Position numbers and translations under genes: made by a program | In this document: positions 38,207-47,325 of the stretch, one piece after another | Layout: every line of letters starts with the position of its first letter | How positions within the stretch are numbered: the stretch's first letter is position 1 | The notes under the pieces: generated by a model | Databases searched by the model: none | Told to the model about the DNA's origin: nothing | The model's input: the letters and a program-made list of their open reading frames with translations, nothing else | Assembly (NCBI GenBank): GCA_002298785.1 | Contig: DBMR01000022.1 | Location: 15,737 to 79,736 of the forward strand | Direction: 5' to 3' | Source of the DNA: Verrucomicrobia subdivision 3 bacterium UBA693 | GTDB lineage: Bacteria > Verrucomicrobiota > Verrucomicrobiia > Limisphaerales > UBA8199 | DNA: 64,000 nt

Positions 38207-39634
38207 ATGAGCACCAGTGCCGCGCCGGAATCCGTCTTCAAGAATTTCGTCAGCTCGTTTTCCGATTTACTGAGGTTGCCGCGAGCGTTTTGGCTGGTGA
38301 TTTGGGCGTTCGTGATCGACGCCGTGGCTTACTTTGGGATGTTGACCCTGATGACCACCTTTCTCTCGACAGACCTCGGCTGGGGGGACACTAAAGCGGG
38401 GATTACCGTCTCCATCTTCACCATGATCGTTACGCTGCTGATGCTTGGGGTGGGCAGCTATGCCGAAGGCTTTGGTTTGAAACGCGCGATTGTGGCGGCC
38501 CTGTTGATGGCCTTGGTGGGTCGCATTTTTTACTGCCTCGCTCCGCAATTGGGCGGGGGGATATTCGGCGTGACCATCGTGTTGGGGGCGATCTTCGTGG
38601 TGGCCACCGGGGAGGCCATCCTGCAACCGGTCTGTTACTCGGGGGTTAAACAGTACACGGACGCCCGGACCAGTTCGATGGGTTACGGACTGATTTATGC
38701 CATCATGAACCTGGGCATCGTGGGGGTTGGGACGCTCTCGGCCTGGTTGCGCCCGGCAGTGCAGGATTTGAAAGACGGCAAGGTCAGCGCCGCGACGTCC
38801 GGGAGCGCGGTGAACTTCTTTTCCGGGTTTTCCGGCACCGGGGTTCAGGCGGTCAATTGGGCCTGCACCCTGATCACGGGTTTGACGCTGGTTGTTTTCA
38901 TGGTGTTCATGACTCGCCGCGTGGTCAGCCAAAAGTTGCGTCCGGACAACTCGGAGGAGCAGCGGCGCGGTCCCAAACCGCCGATGGGCCAGCGCCTGCG
39001 GGAATTCTTCGCCGGAGGCCCGTTTTCCAATCCCCGGTTCATCTTCTTTATCTTCATGCTGCTGCCGGTGCGCACCCTTTTTGCCCATCAATGGCTCACC
39101 ATGCCGCAATACATTCTGCGGGCCTATGACAAGGACGTGGCGGACAAAATGGAATGGCTGGTGAATTGGATCAATCCCGGCATCATTTTCTTCGGGGTGC
39201 CGATCGCGACCGCCCTGACCCGCCATGTGAACGTTTACACGATGATGATCATCGGATCGCTGGTTTCGGCGGCGCCCACCTTCCTGCTTTGTTCGGGTCC
39301 GAATCTCACCCTCCTGATCACGTATTTTGTCATTTATTCGATTGGCGAGGCGTTGTGGTCCGCGCGATTTCTGGAGTATGCGTCGGAATTGGCTCCTCCG
39401 GGTAGAATTGCACAGTACATGGGGTTGGCCAACATCCCCTGGCTGCTGGCCAAAGGCACCACCGGCTTTTACTCGGGCTGGATGCTCTCGCAATATTGCC
39501 CGGCCGACACCGCGCCGGCGGCAATGCACACCGGAGTGTTGTGGTTCATCTATGGCTGCATCGCCATGACCTCGCCTATCGGACTGTGGCTGGCCCGCAA
39601 ATGGGCGATGGCCGGGGTCAAGAGCAGCTATTGA
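38207..39634 (+). CDS. MFS transporter, POT/PTR-like
   Basis: 475 aa with about 12 hydrophobic segments. Features of the proton-dependent oligopeptide or related MFS transporters: WAFVIDAVAYFGMLTLMTTFLS near the start, an FGLKRAI cytoplasmic loop, SMGYGLIYAIMNLGIVGVG, and a long central loop rich in charge (about 230-260). The substrate cannot be read. ATG 38207 gives a clean start; the frame is open upstream into an unrelated region. The hairpin at 39666-39693 follows its stop. Confidence 0.85.
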   Translation: MSTSAAPESVFKNFVSSFSDLLRLPRAFWLVIWAFVIDAVAYFGMLTLMTTFLSTDLGWGDTKAGITVSIFTMIVTLLMLGVGSYAEGFGLKRAIVAALLMALVGRIFYCLAPQLGGGIFGVTIVLGAIFVVATGEAILQPVCYSGVKQYTDARTSSMGYGLIYAIMNLGIVGVGTLSAWLRPAVQDLKDGKVSAATSGSAVNFFSGFSGTGVQAVNWACTLITGLTLVVFMVFMTRRVVSQKLRPDNSEEQRRGPKPPMGQRLREFFAGGPFSNPRFIFFIFMLLPVRTLFAHQWLTMPQYILRAYDKDVADKMEWLVNWINPGIIFFGVPIATALTRHVNVYTMMIIGSLVSAAPTFLLCSGPNLTLLITYFVIYSIGEALWSARFLEYASELAPPGRIAQYMGLANIPWLLAKGTTGFYSGWMLSQYCPADTAPAAMHTGVLWFIYGCIAMTSPIGLWLARKWAMAGVKSSY

Positions 39635-39665
39635 CCGGTTGAGTTCGGACCGGTGTCGCCGCGAG

Positions 39666-39693
39666 GGGCAGGGGCGCGCGAAGGCGCACCCCT
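39666..39693. terminator. GC hairpin between convergent genes
   Basis: GCAGGGGCGC and GCGCACCCCTGC pair around GCGAAG with a one-base bulge. It lies in the 76-base gap between the convergent MFS and isomerase genes, where a shared terminator would be expected, but there is no T tract. Confidence 0.5.
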
Positions 39694-39710
39694 GCTTCGA
39701 AAGACGAGGC

Positions 39711-40751
39711 TTACTTGCCCATCAAATGCTCGAGGACCATTTGGTCCAGGGCCGCGTAATTTCGATCCGCGATGAGCGCCTGGGCCTGGCGTTCATTGAA
39801 GCTGCGGGCTTTCTCGAGCAGTAGCAGGAAGGTGCGGCGGCTGTTGTCGAGGTGCGCGAGCCAGTGCTCCACTTTCGTGGGCCGGAAGGGGTGAACATCG
39901 AAGCAGACGAATTCACCCTTCTTGCCGTAGCCATTGCGTTCGAGGGCGCGGACTTGGTTGAAGGCGACGCGCAGATTGGCGCTGCCGAACGGCTTGTCCT
40001 GGTCGAACTTGAGGCCGTTCTGGTCGTTCAGATGCAGCGACCACAACTTGCCGAAGGCCATCGCAAAATCGATTTCATCCGCCGGATCAAGGCCGGCCAG
40101 GATGGCGTGCGCGGATTCGATCAGGCAACCCACCCGTTTCGCGTCCCGGGTGAGCTGGGCGATGGCCAGCGCGTGTCCAATTGTCGGGAGGTAGGCGTGA
40201 TCCATCGGCTCGTTCGGCTTGGGCTCGATCGAGAGCCGGATCTTTTTGTCGTGCGCCAGCATTTTGTCCAGGGCGGCGACGAGCAAATCCACCGAGCGCC
40301 GTCCGTTCTTGGCCTCGCGCAGGTAGGTGCCTTCCCGGGCCAGCCACAGCACCACAAGGTCGGTGCCGAGGTAATTGGCGATGTCGATGCAGCGCAGCGA
40401 GCGGTCGATGGCGTACTGGCGGCATTTCGGGTCGTTGCTGGTGTAGGCGCCGTCGATGGTGTTGGGGCTGAACCACAACCTCGGGGCCACCATCTCGGGG
40501 GCGATGCCGGCGTCGCTCAGCTTCTTTTTGAGTTCTTTGGTTTCCTTGCGCAACTGGGTGTCCGATTTGCCATCGATGTCCGGCACGGCGTCATCGTCGT
40601 GGAACATCATGGCGTCGTAACCGAGCGCCTTCATTTGCTCGAGTTTCCAATCAAACGATTGGGCGGGGCGGGTGGTCGGGCCGTAAGGATCCTGGCCTTC
40701 GCTCAGGTTCCAGGGGCCGAAACAGAATCGGTATGAATGTGGTTTTGGCAT
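39711..40751 (-). CDS. Xylose isomerase-like TIM-barrel protein
   Basis: 346 aa, homologous along its length to xylose isomerase of the Actinomycete type. Present are FHDDDAVP (His54 and Asp57 equivalents in Streptomyces numbering), SIEPKPNEP (Glu181, Lys183), ESAH (Glu217, His220), KFDQDKPFG (Asp255, Asp257) and FDVHPFRP (Asp287). The one metal ligand that differs is Asp245: the family HIDLN reads SLHLN here, so Asp is replaced by His. The protein is also shorter than typical enzymes. Sugar isomerase activity is likely, the substrate need not be xylose. ATG 40751 is chosen; the upstream extension is unlike the family. Confidence 0.85.
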   Translation of the reverse strand: MPKPHSYRFCFGPWNLSEGQDPYGPTTRPAQSFDWKLEQMKALGYDAMMFHDDDAVPDIDGKSDTQLRKETKELKKKLSDAGIAPEMVAPRLWFSPNTIDGAYTSNDPKCRQYAIDRSLRCIDIANYLGTDLVVLWLAREGTYLREAKNGRRSVDLLVAALDKMLAHDKKIRLSIEPKPNEPMDHAYLPTIGHALAIAQLTRDAKRVGCLIESAHAILAGLDPADEIDFAMAFGKLWSLHLNDQNGLKFDQDKPFGSANLRVAFNQVRALERNGYGKKGEFVCFDVHPFRPTKVEHWLAHLDNSRRTFLLLLEKARSFNERQAQALIADRNYAALDQMVLEHLMGK

Positions 40752-40859
40752 AAAGTCAAGTGACCCTAGCCTTGAAAGGGAAAAAAATAAAACAAAAACC
40801 ACCGGCGTGGGCCGGAGAGTTTCGTTTCCAAGCGGTCACGGGCGCGGTAGGATGGGAAT

Positions 40860-41333
40860 ATGGCGTTGATCCGGATCCTGGTGGATGGCTACAGCCTGTT
40901 GCACGACTGGCCCGAGGTGGCGCCGGGCAAGCCCCGCTTTTCCGCGGCGGCGCGGGACGAGTTGATCCAGCGCCTCGCGGCCTACCAGGATGCCACGCAC
41001 ACGCCGATCACGATTTTCTTCGACGGGTCGACCCCACGAGGGCAGACGTCGCGTCCGGCTGAGCCGGCGGCGGTCGAGGTGCTCTACTCTCACCAGGGGC
41101 AGACCGCCGACCAGATGATTGAACGGGCCGCATACCGTTTCCGGGAGTATGGAGAAGTCATGGCCGTGACCAACGACGTGGCGGAGCGTGAGACTGTCAT
41201 CAGCCTGGGTGGGTTGGCCTGTAGTTGCCTGAACTTCATTAATATGGTGGAATACGCGTCGGCGGAAATGCGTGAAGACATCAAGCATCACAATCTCAAA
41301 GAACGAAACCGGTTCGCCCGACGCCGATCCTGA
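40860..41333 (+). CDS. NYN (YacP-like) domain nuclease
   Basis: 157 aa of the YacP/Rae1 NYN family, PIN-like RNases that in Bacillus cleave mRNA on ribosomes. Landmarks: ILVDGYSLLHDW with the first acidic residue, ITIFFDGSTP, VEVLYSHQGQTADQMIERAA and VMAVTNDVAERE with the later acids. Positively charged tail LKERNRFARRRS. ATG 40860 has AGGATGGGA just upstream. It precedes a VWA-like gene that starts 7 bases after its stop. Confidence 0.87.
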   Translation: MALIRILVDGYSLLHDWPEVAPGKPRFSAAARDELIQRLAAYQDATHTPITIFFDGSTPRGQTSRPAEPAAVEVLYSHQGQTADQMIERAAYRFREYGEVMAVTNDVAERETVISLGGLACSCLNFINMVEYASAEMREDIKHHNLKERNRFARRRS

Positions 41334-41340
41334 AACCGCA

Positions 41341-42699
41341 ATGCCCATGAAGCTTACCCCCAGCTCATTGCGGACGCTCAATACCAGCTCCTCCGGTCAC
41401 GCGTTTCGCACCGGCTGCGCCAGGTCTTATCGCGCCACGATTTCCAGGGTGGCGGACCTGGTCCGGATGGTGATTTTGCTGGGCTGCCTCTGGAGCCTGG
41501 GGATGTCGCATGCGCTGGCTCAAGCCAGGTCTGCGCCCTCGCCGGCAAGCCGTTTCCTGCTCGTCATCGAAACGTCCCAGGCCATGGGTGGCCGGGCGGA
41601 AGGACTGTATGCGGCCCTGGAGGCGCTCGCGCAAAATACACTTCCACCGATCATGAGGAAAGGGGACACGCTGGGTGTCTGGGCTTACGACCAGGAGTTG
41701 TTGACCGGTGAGTTTGCGCTGCAACGGTGGACGCCGGAGACGGCCAATGCAGTGCGGGACCGGATCCTCAGTTTCGCGCGCTCGCATCGGTATCAGAAGT
41801 CCGGACGCCTCGCTGCGGTCCAACCGGCAATGGAACGGCTGATCAAAGATTCACCGTGCTTGACCGTGTTTTTGTTCATCACGAGCGAGACGGATTTGCA
41901 GAAATTTATCGCGGCGGAGCAAGTGGACCAGGTGTTCGCCAAATGGCGAAAGGAACAGCAGCGGACGAAGATGCCGTTCATCGTTGTGCTGCGCTACCGG
42001 GATGGACAGCCGTACGATCACTCGATCACTCCGGTGCCGTTCTCGGTGGAACTGGCCCCGATTCCGTTGAAAGCAGAGCCCGTCGCCGCCACGCCTGTGC
42101 CCGCGCCAGTAGCGACCCCGGAGGCGGCACCTGTCGCAACCAACGCGCCTCCCCCTGCGCCTCCCGTAATCGGTGAGCCGTTGATCGTGATTGGCAAGAA
42201 AGGACCGAAACCGGAAGAGGTCCCTCCCGCAGCCGCACCATCCACGGGGGGCGAGCGTGTTCCCGGAACCAACGTTCCTGCAGGTTCGCCGACTCCTCCC
42301 CCCGCAGTCCAACCTCAACCGTCGGTGCCAACGGTCACGGCGCCAAAACCCGAATCCGCTCCGGTGGTGGCGGCGAAACCGGCCGCCAATCCCGAGCCTG
42401 CGATCAAGGCTACGGCTACTCCTGTTCCTGGCGCGACTCCTGGGGTCGGGACGAATTCGGAGCCCGGGGCGATCGCCAAACCGGTTGCCTCCCCGAATAC
42501 CGCGTCGAATACGACCGCAGGCGAAATAGCTACCGCCACTCCGGGCAGTGGGCAGAAGTTGATCTGGCTCCTGGCCACCGGTATCGGGCTGGCACTTCTC
42601 GCGGTTGCCGCGCGGAGCATGCTTCGCCGCCGCCAATCGTCGCACGCCAGTCTCATCACCCGTTCACTCGAGAAACATCAAGATGATCACACGCCGTAG
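41341..42699 (+). CDS. VWA-like exported protein with Pro/Ala-rich linker and C-terminal membrane helix
   Basis: 452 aa. A hydrophobic export segment at about residues 40-62 precedes a VWA-like alpha/beta region (about 70-245): FLLVIETSQAMGGRAEGLY replaces the usual DxSxS metal site with ETSQ, so metal binding is doubtful. A 200-residue Pro/Ala/Thr-rich linker follows, then one membrane helix (about 407-428) and a short basic tail. Likely a periplasmic or surface protein anchored at its C-terminus; function unknown. Its 3' end overlaps the GH5 gene by 17 bases. Confidence 0.7.
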   Translation: MPMKLTPSSLRTLNTSSSGHAFRTGCARSYRATISRVADLVRMVILLGCLWSLGMSHALAQARSAPSPASRFLLVIETSQAMGGRAEGLYAALEALAQNTLPPIMRKGDTLGVWAYDQELLTGEFALQRWTPETANAVRDRILSFARSHRYQKSGRLAAVQPAMERLIKDSPCLTVFLFITSETDLQKFIAAEQVDQVFAKWRKEQQRTKMPFIVVLRYRDGQPYDHSITPVPFSVELAPIPLKAEPVAATPVPAPVATPEAAPVATNAPPPAPPVIGEPLIVIGKKGPKPEEVPPAAAPSTGGERVPGTNVPAGSPTPPPAVQPQPSVPTVTAPKPESAPVVAAKPAANPEPAIKATATPVPGATPGVGTNSEPGAIAKPVASPNTASNTTAGEIATATPGSGQKLIWLLATGIGLALLAVAARSMLRRRQSSHASLITRSLEKHQDDHTP

Positions 42700-43774
42700 A
42701 TTCCTGACTCGCACCACGCAACTGGCTGGAGCCGCCGCCGTTTTGCCTTCGGTGCCCGGGTTGCTCGAGGCCGCTGAGTTGCCCGCCGCCACCGCGAAAA
42801 GCCTTCCACGCTGGCGTGGCTTTAATCTGCTCGAGAAATTCACCCGTCGGAAAGAAGGCAACCCGCCCTTTGCGGCGACCGATTTTGAACTCCTGGAGGA
42901 GTGGGGCTTCAACTTTGTGCGGTTGCCGATGTCTTACCTGTGCTGGAGCGAACCGGGCGATTGGCTGAAGCTGCGCGAGCCGGAATTGAAACACGTGGAT
43001 GACGCCGTGGAGTTGGGGCAAAAGCATCACATCCACGTGAATTTGAACTTTCACCGGGCGCCGGGTTACTGCGTGAATCCGCCCAAAGAGCCGCTGGATT
43101 TGTGGAAGGACCAGAAGGCGCTGGAGGCTTGTTGCTTTCATTGGGCGCATTTCGCGAAGCGCTACAAAGGCATCGGCAATGACCGGGTTAGTTTCGATTT
43201 GTTGAATGAGCCGCCGGATATTCCCGAGGCTGACTACGCCCGGGTCGTCCGGGAGTTGGTGCGGGCGATTCGCGCTGAAGATCCGGGTCGCCTGGTGATC
43301 GCCGACGGCTTGCGCTGGGGCCGGGAGCCGCTGTTAAGCTTGGTGGATCTGGGGATTGCCCAGAGCACCCGTGGTTATGAGCCCATGCGCATCAGCCATT
43401 ACCAGGCAAGCTGGGTTTCTGGTTCAGACAAATGGCCGGAACCGACCTGGCCGCTCAAAGAGGGCGACCGCGTGGTTTTTGACCGCGAGAAATTGCAGCG
43501 CGAGCGAATTGCGCCGTGGGTAGCCTTGCGAGAGAAAGGTGTGGGTGTGCACGTTGGGGAATGGGGAGCCTTCAACAAAACCCCGCACGCCGTCACGCTG
43601 GCGTGGATGCGGGATTGCCTGGGCTTGTGGAAAGCCGCGGATTTTGGCTGGGCGTTGTGGAATTTCCGCGGAAGTTTTGGCGTGCTGGACAGCCAAAGGG
43701 CGGACGTCACCTACGAAAACTTTCGTGGGCATCAGGTCGACCGCAAGATGCTCGAGTTGCTGCAACAGGGATGA
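42683..43774 (+). CDS. Tat-exported GH5-type glycoside hydrolase
   Basis: 363 aa. The N-terminus MITRRRFLTRTTQLAGAAA has the twin-arginine pattern. The mature part is a clan GH-A barrel of the cellulase (GH5) type: RWRGFNLLEKF, FNFVRLPMSY, LNFHRAPGY, acid/base Glu in FDLLNEPPD, and nucleophile Glu in HVGEWGAFNK. Beta-glucanase or beta-mannanase activity is plausible. The ATG at 42683 lies within the end of the preceding VWA-like gene, so the pair is translationally coupled, along with the NYN nuclease upstream. Confidence 0.9.
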   Translation: MITRRRFLTRTTQLAGAAAVLPSVPGLLEAAELPAATAKSLPRWRGFNLLEKFTRRKEGNPPFAATDFELLEEWGFNFVRLPMSYLCWSEPGDWLKLREPELKHVDDAVELGQKHHIHVNLNFHRAPGYCVNPPKEPLDLWKDQKALEACCFHWAHFAKRYKGIGNDRVSFDLLNEPPDIPEADYARVVRELVRAIRAEDPGRLVIADGLRWGREPLLSLVDLGIAQSTRGYEPMRISHYQASWVSGSDKWPEPTWPLKEGDRVVFDREKLQRERIAPWVALREKGVGVHVGEWGAFNKTPHAVTLAWMRDCLGLWKAADFGWALWNFRGSFGVLDSQRADVTYENFRGHQVDRKMLELLQQG

Positions 43775-43900
43775 TTCAACGCCAGCACCGGACCCTGGGC
43801 CGAGGCCGCGCGGCCCGGTCGGTATTCCTCCGTCGCGCCGCGAAGAGTGCAAGCGAGCGCCCGCCACGTTTAGGCCAAGGACGCAACGGGTGCGGAGCGT

Positions 43901-45517
43901 TCACCAATCGGTCGAGCGGTAGTCCTTCAGGAATTTTCCCCAGATGTGGGTGCCGGTGTTGAAGCCGTCGATAATCGGATCAACAATGCGCGCCGCGCCA
44001 TCCACAATATCCAGCGGCGGATGGAACTGGTGATCGCGCACTTTACGGTGAGCGATCTGCACTGGATCCTCGTCCGTCACCCAGCCGGTGTCCACGCTGT
44101 TCATGTGGATTCCGTCCGCCTGATAGTCCGCGGCGGAGGTGCGAGTCATCATGTTCAACGCGGCCTTGGCCATGTTGGTGTGGGGATGCCGCGTGGTTTT
44201 GAATTTGCGATAGAATTGGCCTTCCACCGCCGAGACGTTGACGATGTGCTTGTCCCGTTCGTGGGTGCGGAGCAGGAGTGGTTTCAGCCGGGCGTTCAAC
44301 ACGAACGGGGCGATGGCGTTGACCAGTTGAACTTCCCACAACTCGATCGAGGGCACTTCCGCCAGCGTGAAGCGCCAGGAATTGCGATCGCGCAAATCCA
44401 CTTGCTGCAGGTCTTGGTCCAGCCGGCCGGCGGGAAAAAGGTGGCCTTGCGCGGCGAACTCCTCGGGCAGCAGGGGCACCTGCGAGAGCGCGGCCGCATG
44501 GTTCAGGCCGATCCGTTTTGGGTCGTTACGGTCGCGGAGCGCGGGCGTCGCGTCCGCCACCAGGTCGTAGCCGCGCAGGCCTTCGTAAGCTCCCAGCAGG
44601 CGGGTGGCCGGCTCGGGCAACACCCGTAGCGGTCCGGTTTCCCTGGCCATCATGTGCTGGTAAAACTCAGGTGGCCGTCGCACGGTTTGGCAGGCGTTAT
44701 TAATGATGAAATCCAGCCGGTCCCGGGTTTCGAGCAGGTGCTGGCAAAAGGCTTCCACGCTGGGCGTGTGCCGTAAATCCAACCCGAAAATCTCAAGCCG
44801 ATCGCGCCATTGCTCAAAATCCTCCTCTCGCGAATAGCGTTCGGCGGAATCGCGCGGGAATCGCGTGGTCACGATCAGGCGCGCTCCGGCGCGCAACAGT
44901 TTGATGCCCGCCTGGTAGCCGATTTTGACGCGGCCTCCGGTTAGCAGCGCCACGCGCCCCCACAGGTCCGCCGACTCGCCGCGTTTGCGATAATTGAATT
45001 CCGCGCAAGCCGGGCAGAGTTGATCGTAGAAGAAATGGACTTCGGTGTAGTCCCGCTTGCAGATGTAACAATTCTGCGGCGTGGGCAGCGACTCCGCCTG
45101 GGGCGGGGCTGGCTCTGGGGCTGGTTCCGTCGCCGGGGCGGCAATCGCCGCCGGTGTGAAATCCGTCGGTGGAAAAATATTGGGCGTCGTGAAAACCGGT
45201 TTGCTGCGCAGCTTGCGAATGCCGGTTTCGCGCAGGACCTTTTGATTCCCTTCGATGCGCCGCGCGCGTTGTTCGCGCTGCCGCTGTTTCACCAGGCGCC
45301 GGCGGGCCGTGGCGTCCGGGCAGAAAATATCGCCGGCGGCCTCCAGCAGGCGCTTGCGCTCCTCCAGCGGCATCTGCGAGAGCAACGTGCGATTCTGGCA
45401 AAGCGCCTGCAGGGTTTCGATCGCGGCGTGCACCCGCGATTCCATCTCCGACGGAGCCGGGACGGGTGCCCCGGGCTCAGGATTCGGCCCAGACTGCGGT
45501 TTTGTGTGTTTTTGCAT
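43901..45517 (-). CDS. SDR-like oxidoreductase with N-terminal zinc-ribbon region
   Basis: 538 aa. The first 150 residues are charged and Pro-rich; next a four-Cys cluster (CYICKRDY and CPACAEFNY, about 150-175) suits a zinc ribbon. The rest is a short-chain dehydrogenase fold: LTGGRVKIG (nucleotide-binding loop), FIINNACQT and VNVSAVEGQ with the catalytic Ser. The position of the catalytic Tyr in YxxxK is Thr in HTNMAKAA, with the Lys retained, so classical SDR chemistry is doubtful. Very long for an SDR. ATG 45517 is used rather than GTG 45526. Substrate unknown. Confidence 0.8.
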   Translation of the reverse strand: MQKHTKPQSGPNPEPGAPVPAPSEMESRVHAAIETLQALCQNRTLLSQMPLEERKRLLEAAGDIFCPDATARRRLVKQRQREQRARRIEGNQKVLRETGIRKLRSKPVFTTPNIFPPTDFTPAAIAAPATEPAPEPAPPQAESLPTPQNCYICKRDYTEVHFFYDQLCPACAEFNYRKRGESADLWGRVALLTGGRVKIGYQAGIKLLRAGARLIVTTRFPRDSAERYSREEDFEQWRDRLEIFGLDLRHTPSVEAFCQHLLETRDRLDFIINNACQTVRRPPEFYQHMMARETGPLRVLPEPATRLLGAYEGLRGYDLVADATPALRDRNDPKRIGLNHAAALSQVPLLPEEFAAQGHLFPAGRLDQDLQQVDLRDRNSWRFTLAEVPSIELWEVQLVNAIAPFVLNARLKPLLLRTHERDKHIVNVSAVEGQFYRKFKTTRHPHTNMAKAALNMMTRTSAADYQADGIHMNSVDTGWVTDEDPVQIAHRKVRDHQFHPPLDIVDGAARIVDPIIDGFNTGTHIWGKFLKDYRSTDW

Positions 45518-45734
45518 TCTCGACACCCTGCGGGTTGACGAGCATGGTCTGGCCCCTCGGAGGTCGCCGCGAAAAATACCTGAGCGCGGGCAAGGGTCAA
45601 GCCGAGGTGCAACGAGGTCAATGGGCCAAGCCCTGAGTTGTTTTGAGGAAAGCTATCGGAATCAACACGTTGGACGGGCAGGAGGCGATCGAGCGCTGGG
45701 GACGGGAACCAGGAGAATAGTCAGGCCCCGGCGC

Positions 45735-45773
45735 TTGACCCGGGGTTTGTTAGTGTGCATATTACACTTACAA
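45735..45773 (+). promoter_or_regulatory. pncB promoter, near-leaderless
   Basis: TTGACC (45735-45740) and CATATT (45758-45763) are separated by 17 bases, with TG in the preceding position of the -10 box. Transcription would start near 45770, only about four bases before the ATG at 45774, so the mRNA would be leaderless or nearly so. The operator at 45753-45767 covers the -10 box. Confidence 0.6.
45753..45767. promoter_or_regulatory. Putative NrtR operator at pncB
   Basis: GTGT-N7-ACAC, read GTGTGCATATTACAC, covering the -10 box of the pncB promoter. The flanks also match the first site at the nrtR gene (both continue with CT, two bases, then CAA). An NrtR-type regulator is encoded 3.7 kb away, and pncB is a classic NrtR target, so repression of NAD salvage is the natural reading. 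Confidence 0.65.
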
Positions 45774-47261
45774 ATGCATGCTGCACCACCCGCTCCCGCT
45801 GCACCTCGAGCCGGCCTCGCCTTGCTCACCGACCTCTACCAACTCACCATGGCCTTTGCCTATTGGAAATCGGGCAAAGCGAACTTGGAATCCGTCTTTA
45901 ACCTCTTTTTTCGCAAGCACCCCTTCCAAGGAGGCTTCACGCTGACAGCGGGATTGGACGATGCAGTCGCTTACCTGCGCGGTTTCCGGTTTGAAGAGTC
46001 GGACCTGGCGTATTTGGCGACGCTGAACGGAGCTGACGGGCGGCCGCTCTTCGATTCGGCCTTCCTGGATTACCTCCGAACGTTGCGCTTCGCCTGTGAT
46101 GTGGACGCGATGCCGGAGGGGACCGTGGCTTTTCCGCATCAACCGTTGTTGCGCGTCCAGGGGCCGATTCTACAGGCGCAACTGGTCGAAACCGCGCTGT
46201 TGAACCTGATCAATTTCCAGTCGCTGATCTCCACGAAAGCGGCGCGTGTGTGCCAGGCGGCGCAAGGCGATCCGGTGGTCGAGTTTGGTTTGCGGCGGGC
46301 GCAGGGGATTGACGGGGCCCTCTCGGCCACGCGGGCAGCCTACATCGGCGGCTGTAGCGCCACGTCGAACGTGCTGGGAGGAAAGCTTTTCGGGATACCA
46401 CCCCGGGGCACCCACGCGCACAGTTGGGTATTGTCCTGGGAAAACGAATTGGACGCCTTCGATGCTTACGCGAAAGCCATGCCGAATAACTGCATTTTCC
46501 TGGTCGACACTTTTGATTCCTTGGCTGGGGTGCGGCACGCTCTCGAAGTGGGGCGGCGGTTGCGTCAGCGGGGGCACGAGTTGGCGGGGATCCGGTTGGA
46601 TTCTGGAGACCTGGCTTATCTCAGCATCGAAGCCCGGAAACTGCTGGACGCTGCGGGCTTTGAAGCTGCCGTGATCATGGCCAGCAACGATCTCGATGAG
46701 CACCTCATCACGAGCCTCAAACAGCAGGGGGCGAAAATCAATGCCTGGGGAGTTGGCACCCGGTTGGTGACGGCCTTTGATCAACCGGCTTTGGGTGGCG
46801 TTTACAAGCTTTCCGCCATCCGTCAACCGGGCGGCGATTGGGAGCCCAGGCTCAAGCTTTCCGAACAGGGGGCCAAGACAACCACCCCCGGCATTCTCCA
46901 GGTGCGGCGGTTTCAAAATGCCGGCGAGTTTGTCGGCGATGCGCTGTATGACCTCAATCACCCTCCGCAGGGGCGGGTGGTCATCGTCGATCCGCTGGAC
47001 AGCACCCGGCGGAAACGTTTCCCCAGGGAATCGAGCAGCGAGGAATTGCTCGTGCCGATCTTGCGCCGGGGCGAACTGGTTGCGCCGCTGCCGGAATTGG
47101 AGGCCATTCGGGAACGCGCCCAGCGGCAACTGGCCTCGCTGAACCCCGGCATCCGCCGGTTCTCGAACCCGCACCAGTACCCTGCGGGGCTGGAATCGGG
47201 CCTACACGATTTGAAAACGCAATTGGTTCTCCGGGCGCGGGGCGAAGCGGCGCCATCATGA
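45774..47261 (+). CDS. pncB: Nicotinate phosphoribosyltransferase
   Basis: Converts nicotinate and PRPP to nicotinate mononucleotide, the entry of the Preiss-Handler NAD salvage route, fed by the nicotinamidase encoded at 52694. 495 aa. The N-terminal LLTDLYQLTMAFAYWKSGK, FNLFFRKHPFQGGF, VEFGLRRAQG, and the loop GIPPRGTHAHSWVLSW with the phosphorylated His are typical, as are RLDSGDLAYLS and WGVGTRLVTAFD. The frame is open upstream, but ATG 45774 matches the family start. The 29-base inverted repeat at 47326-47462 lies behind it. Confidence 0.95.
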   Translation: MHAAPPAPAAPRAGLALLTDLYQLTMAFAYWKSGKANLESVFNLFFRKHPFQGGFTLTAGLDDAVAYLRGFRFEESDLAYLATLNGADGRPLFDSAFLDYLRTLRFACDVDAMPEGTVAFPHQPLLRVQGPILQAQLVETALLNLINFQSLISTKAARVCQAAQGDPVVEFGLRRAQGIDGALSATRAAYIGGCSATSNVLGGKLFGIPPRGTHAHSWVLSWENELDAFDAYAKAMPNNCIFLVDTFDSLAGVRHALEVGRRLRQRGHELAGIRLDSGDLAYLSIEARKLLDAAGFEAAVIMASNDLDEHLITSLKQQGAKINAWGVGTRLVTAFDQPALGGVYKLSAIRQPGGDWEPRLKLSEQGAKTTTPGILQVRRFQNAGEFVGDALYDLNHPPQGRVVIVDPLDSTRRKRFPRESSSEELLVPILRRGELVAPLPELEAIRERAQRQLASLNPGIRRFSNPHQYPAGLESGLHDLKTQLVLRARGEAAPS

Positions 47262-47325
47262 CTGCGAAACGGAGTGCAATAGTATAATGGACAGGCAAAA
47301 GATATAGGACCAGTAATTTTCTGGA

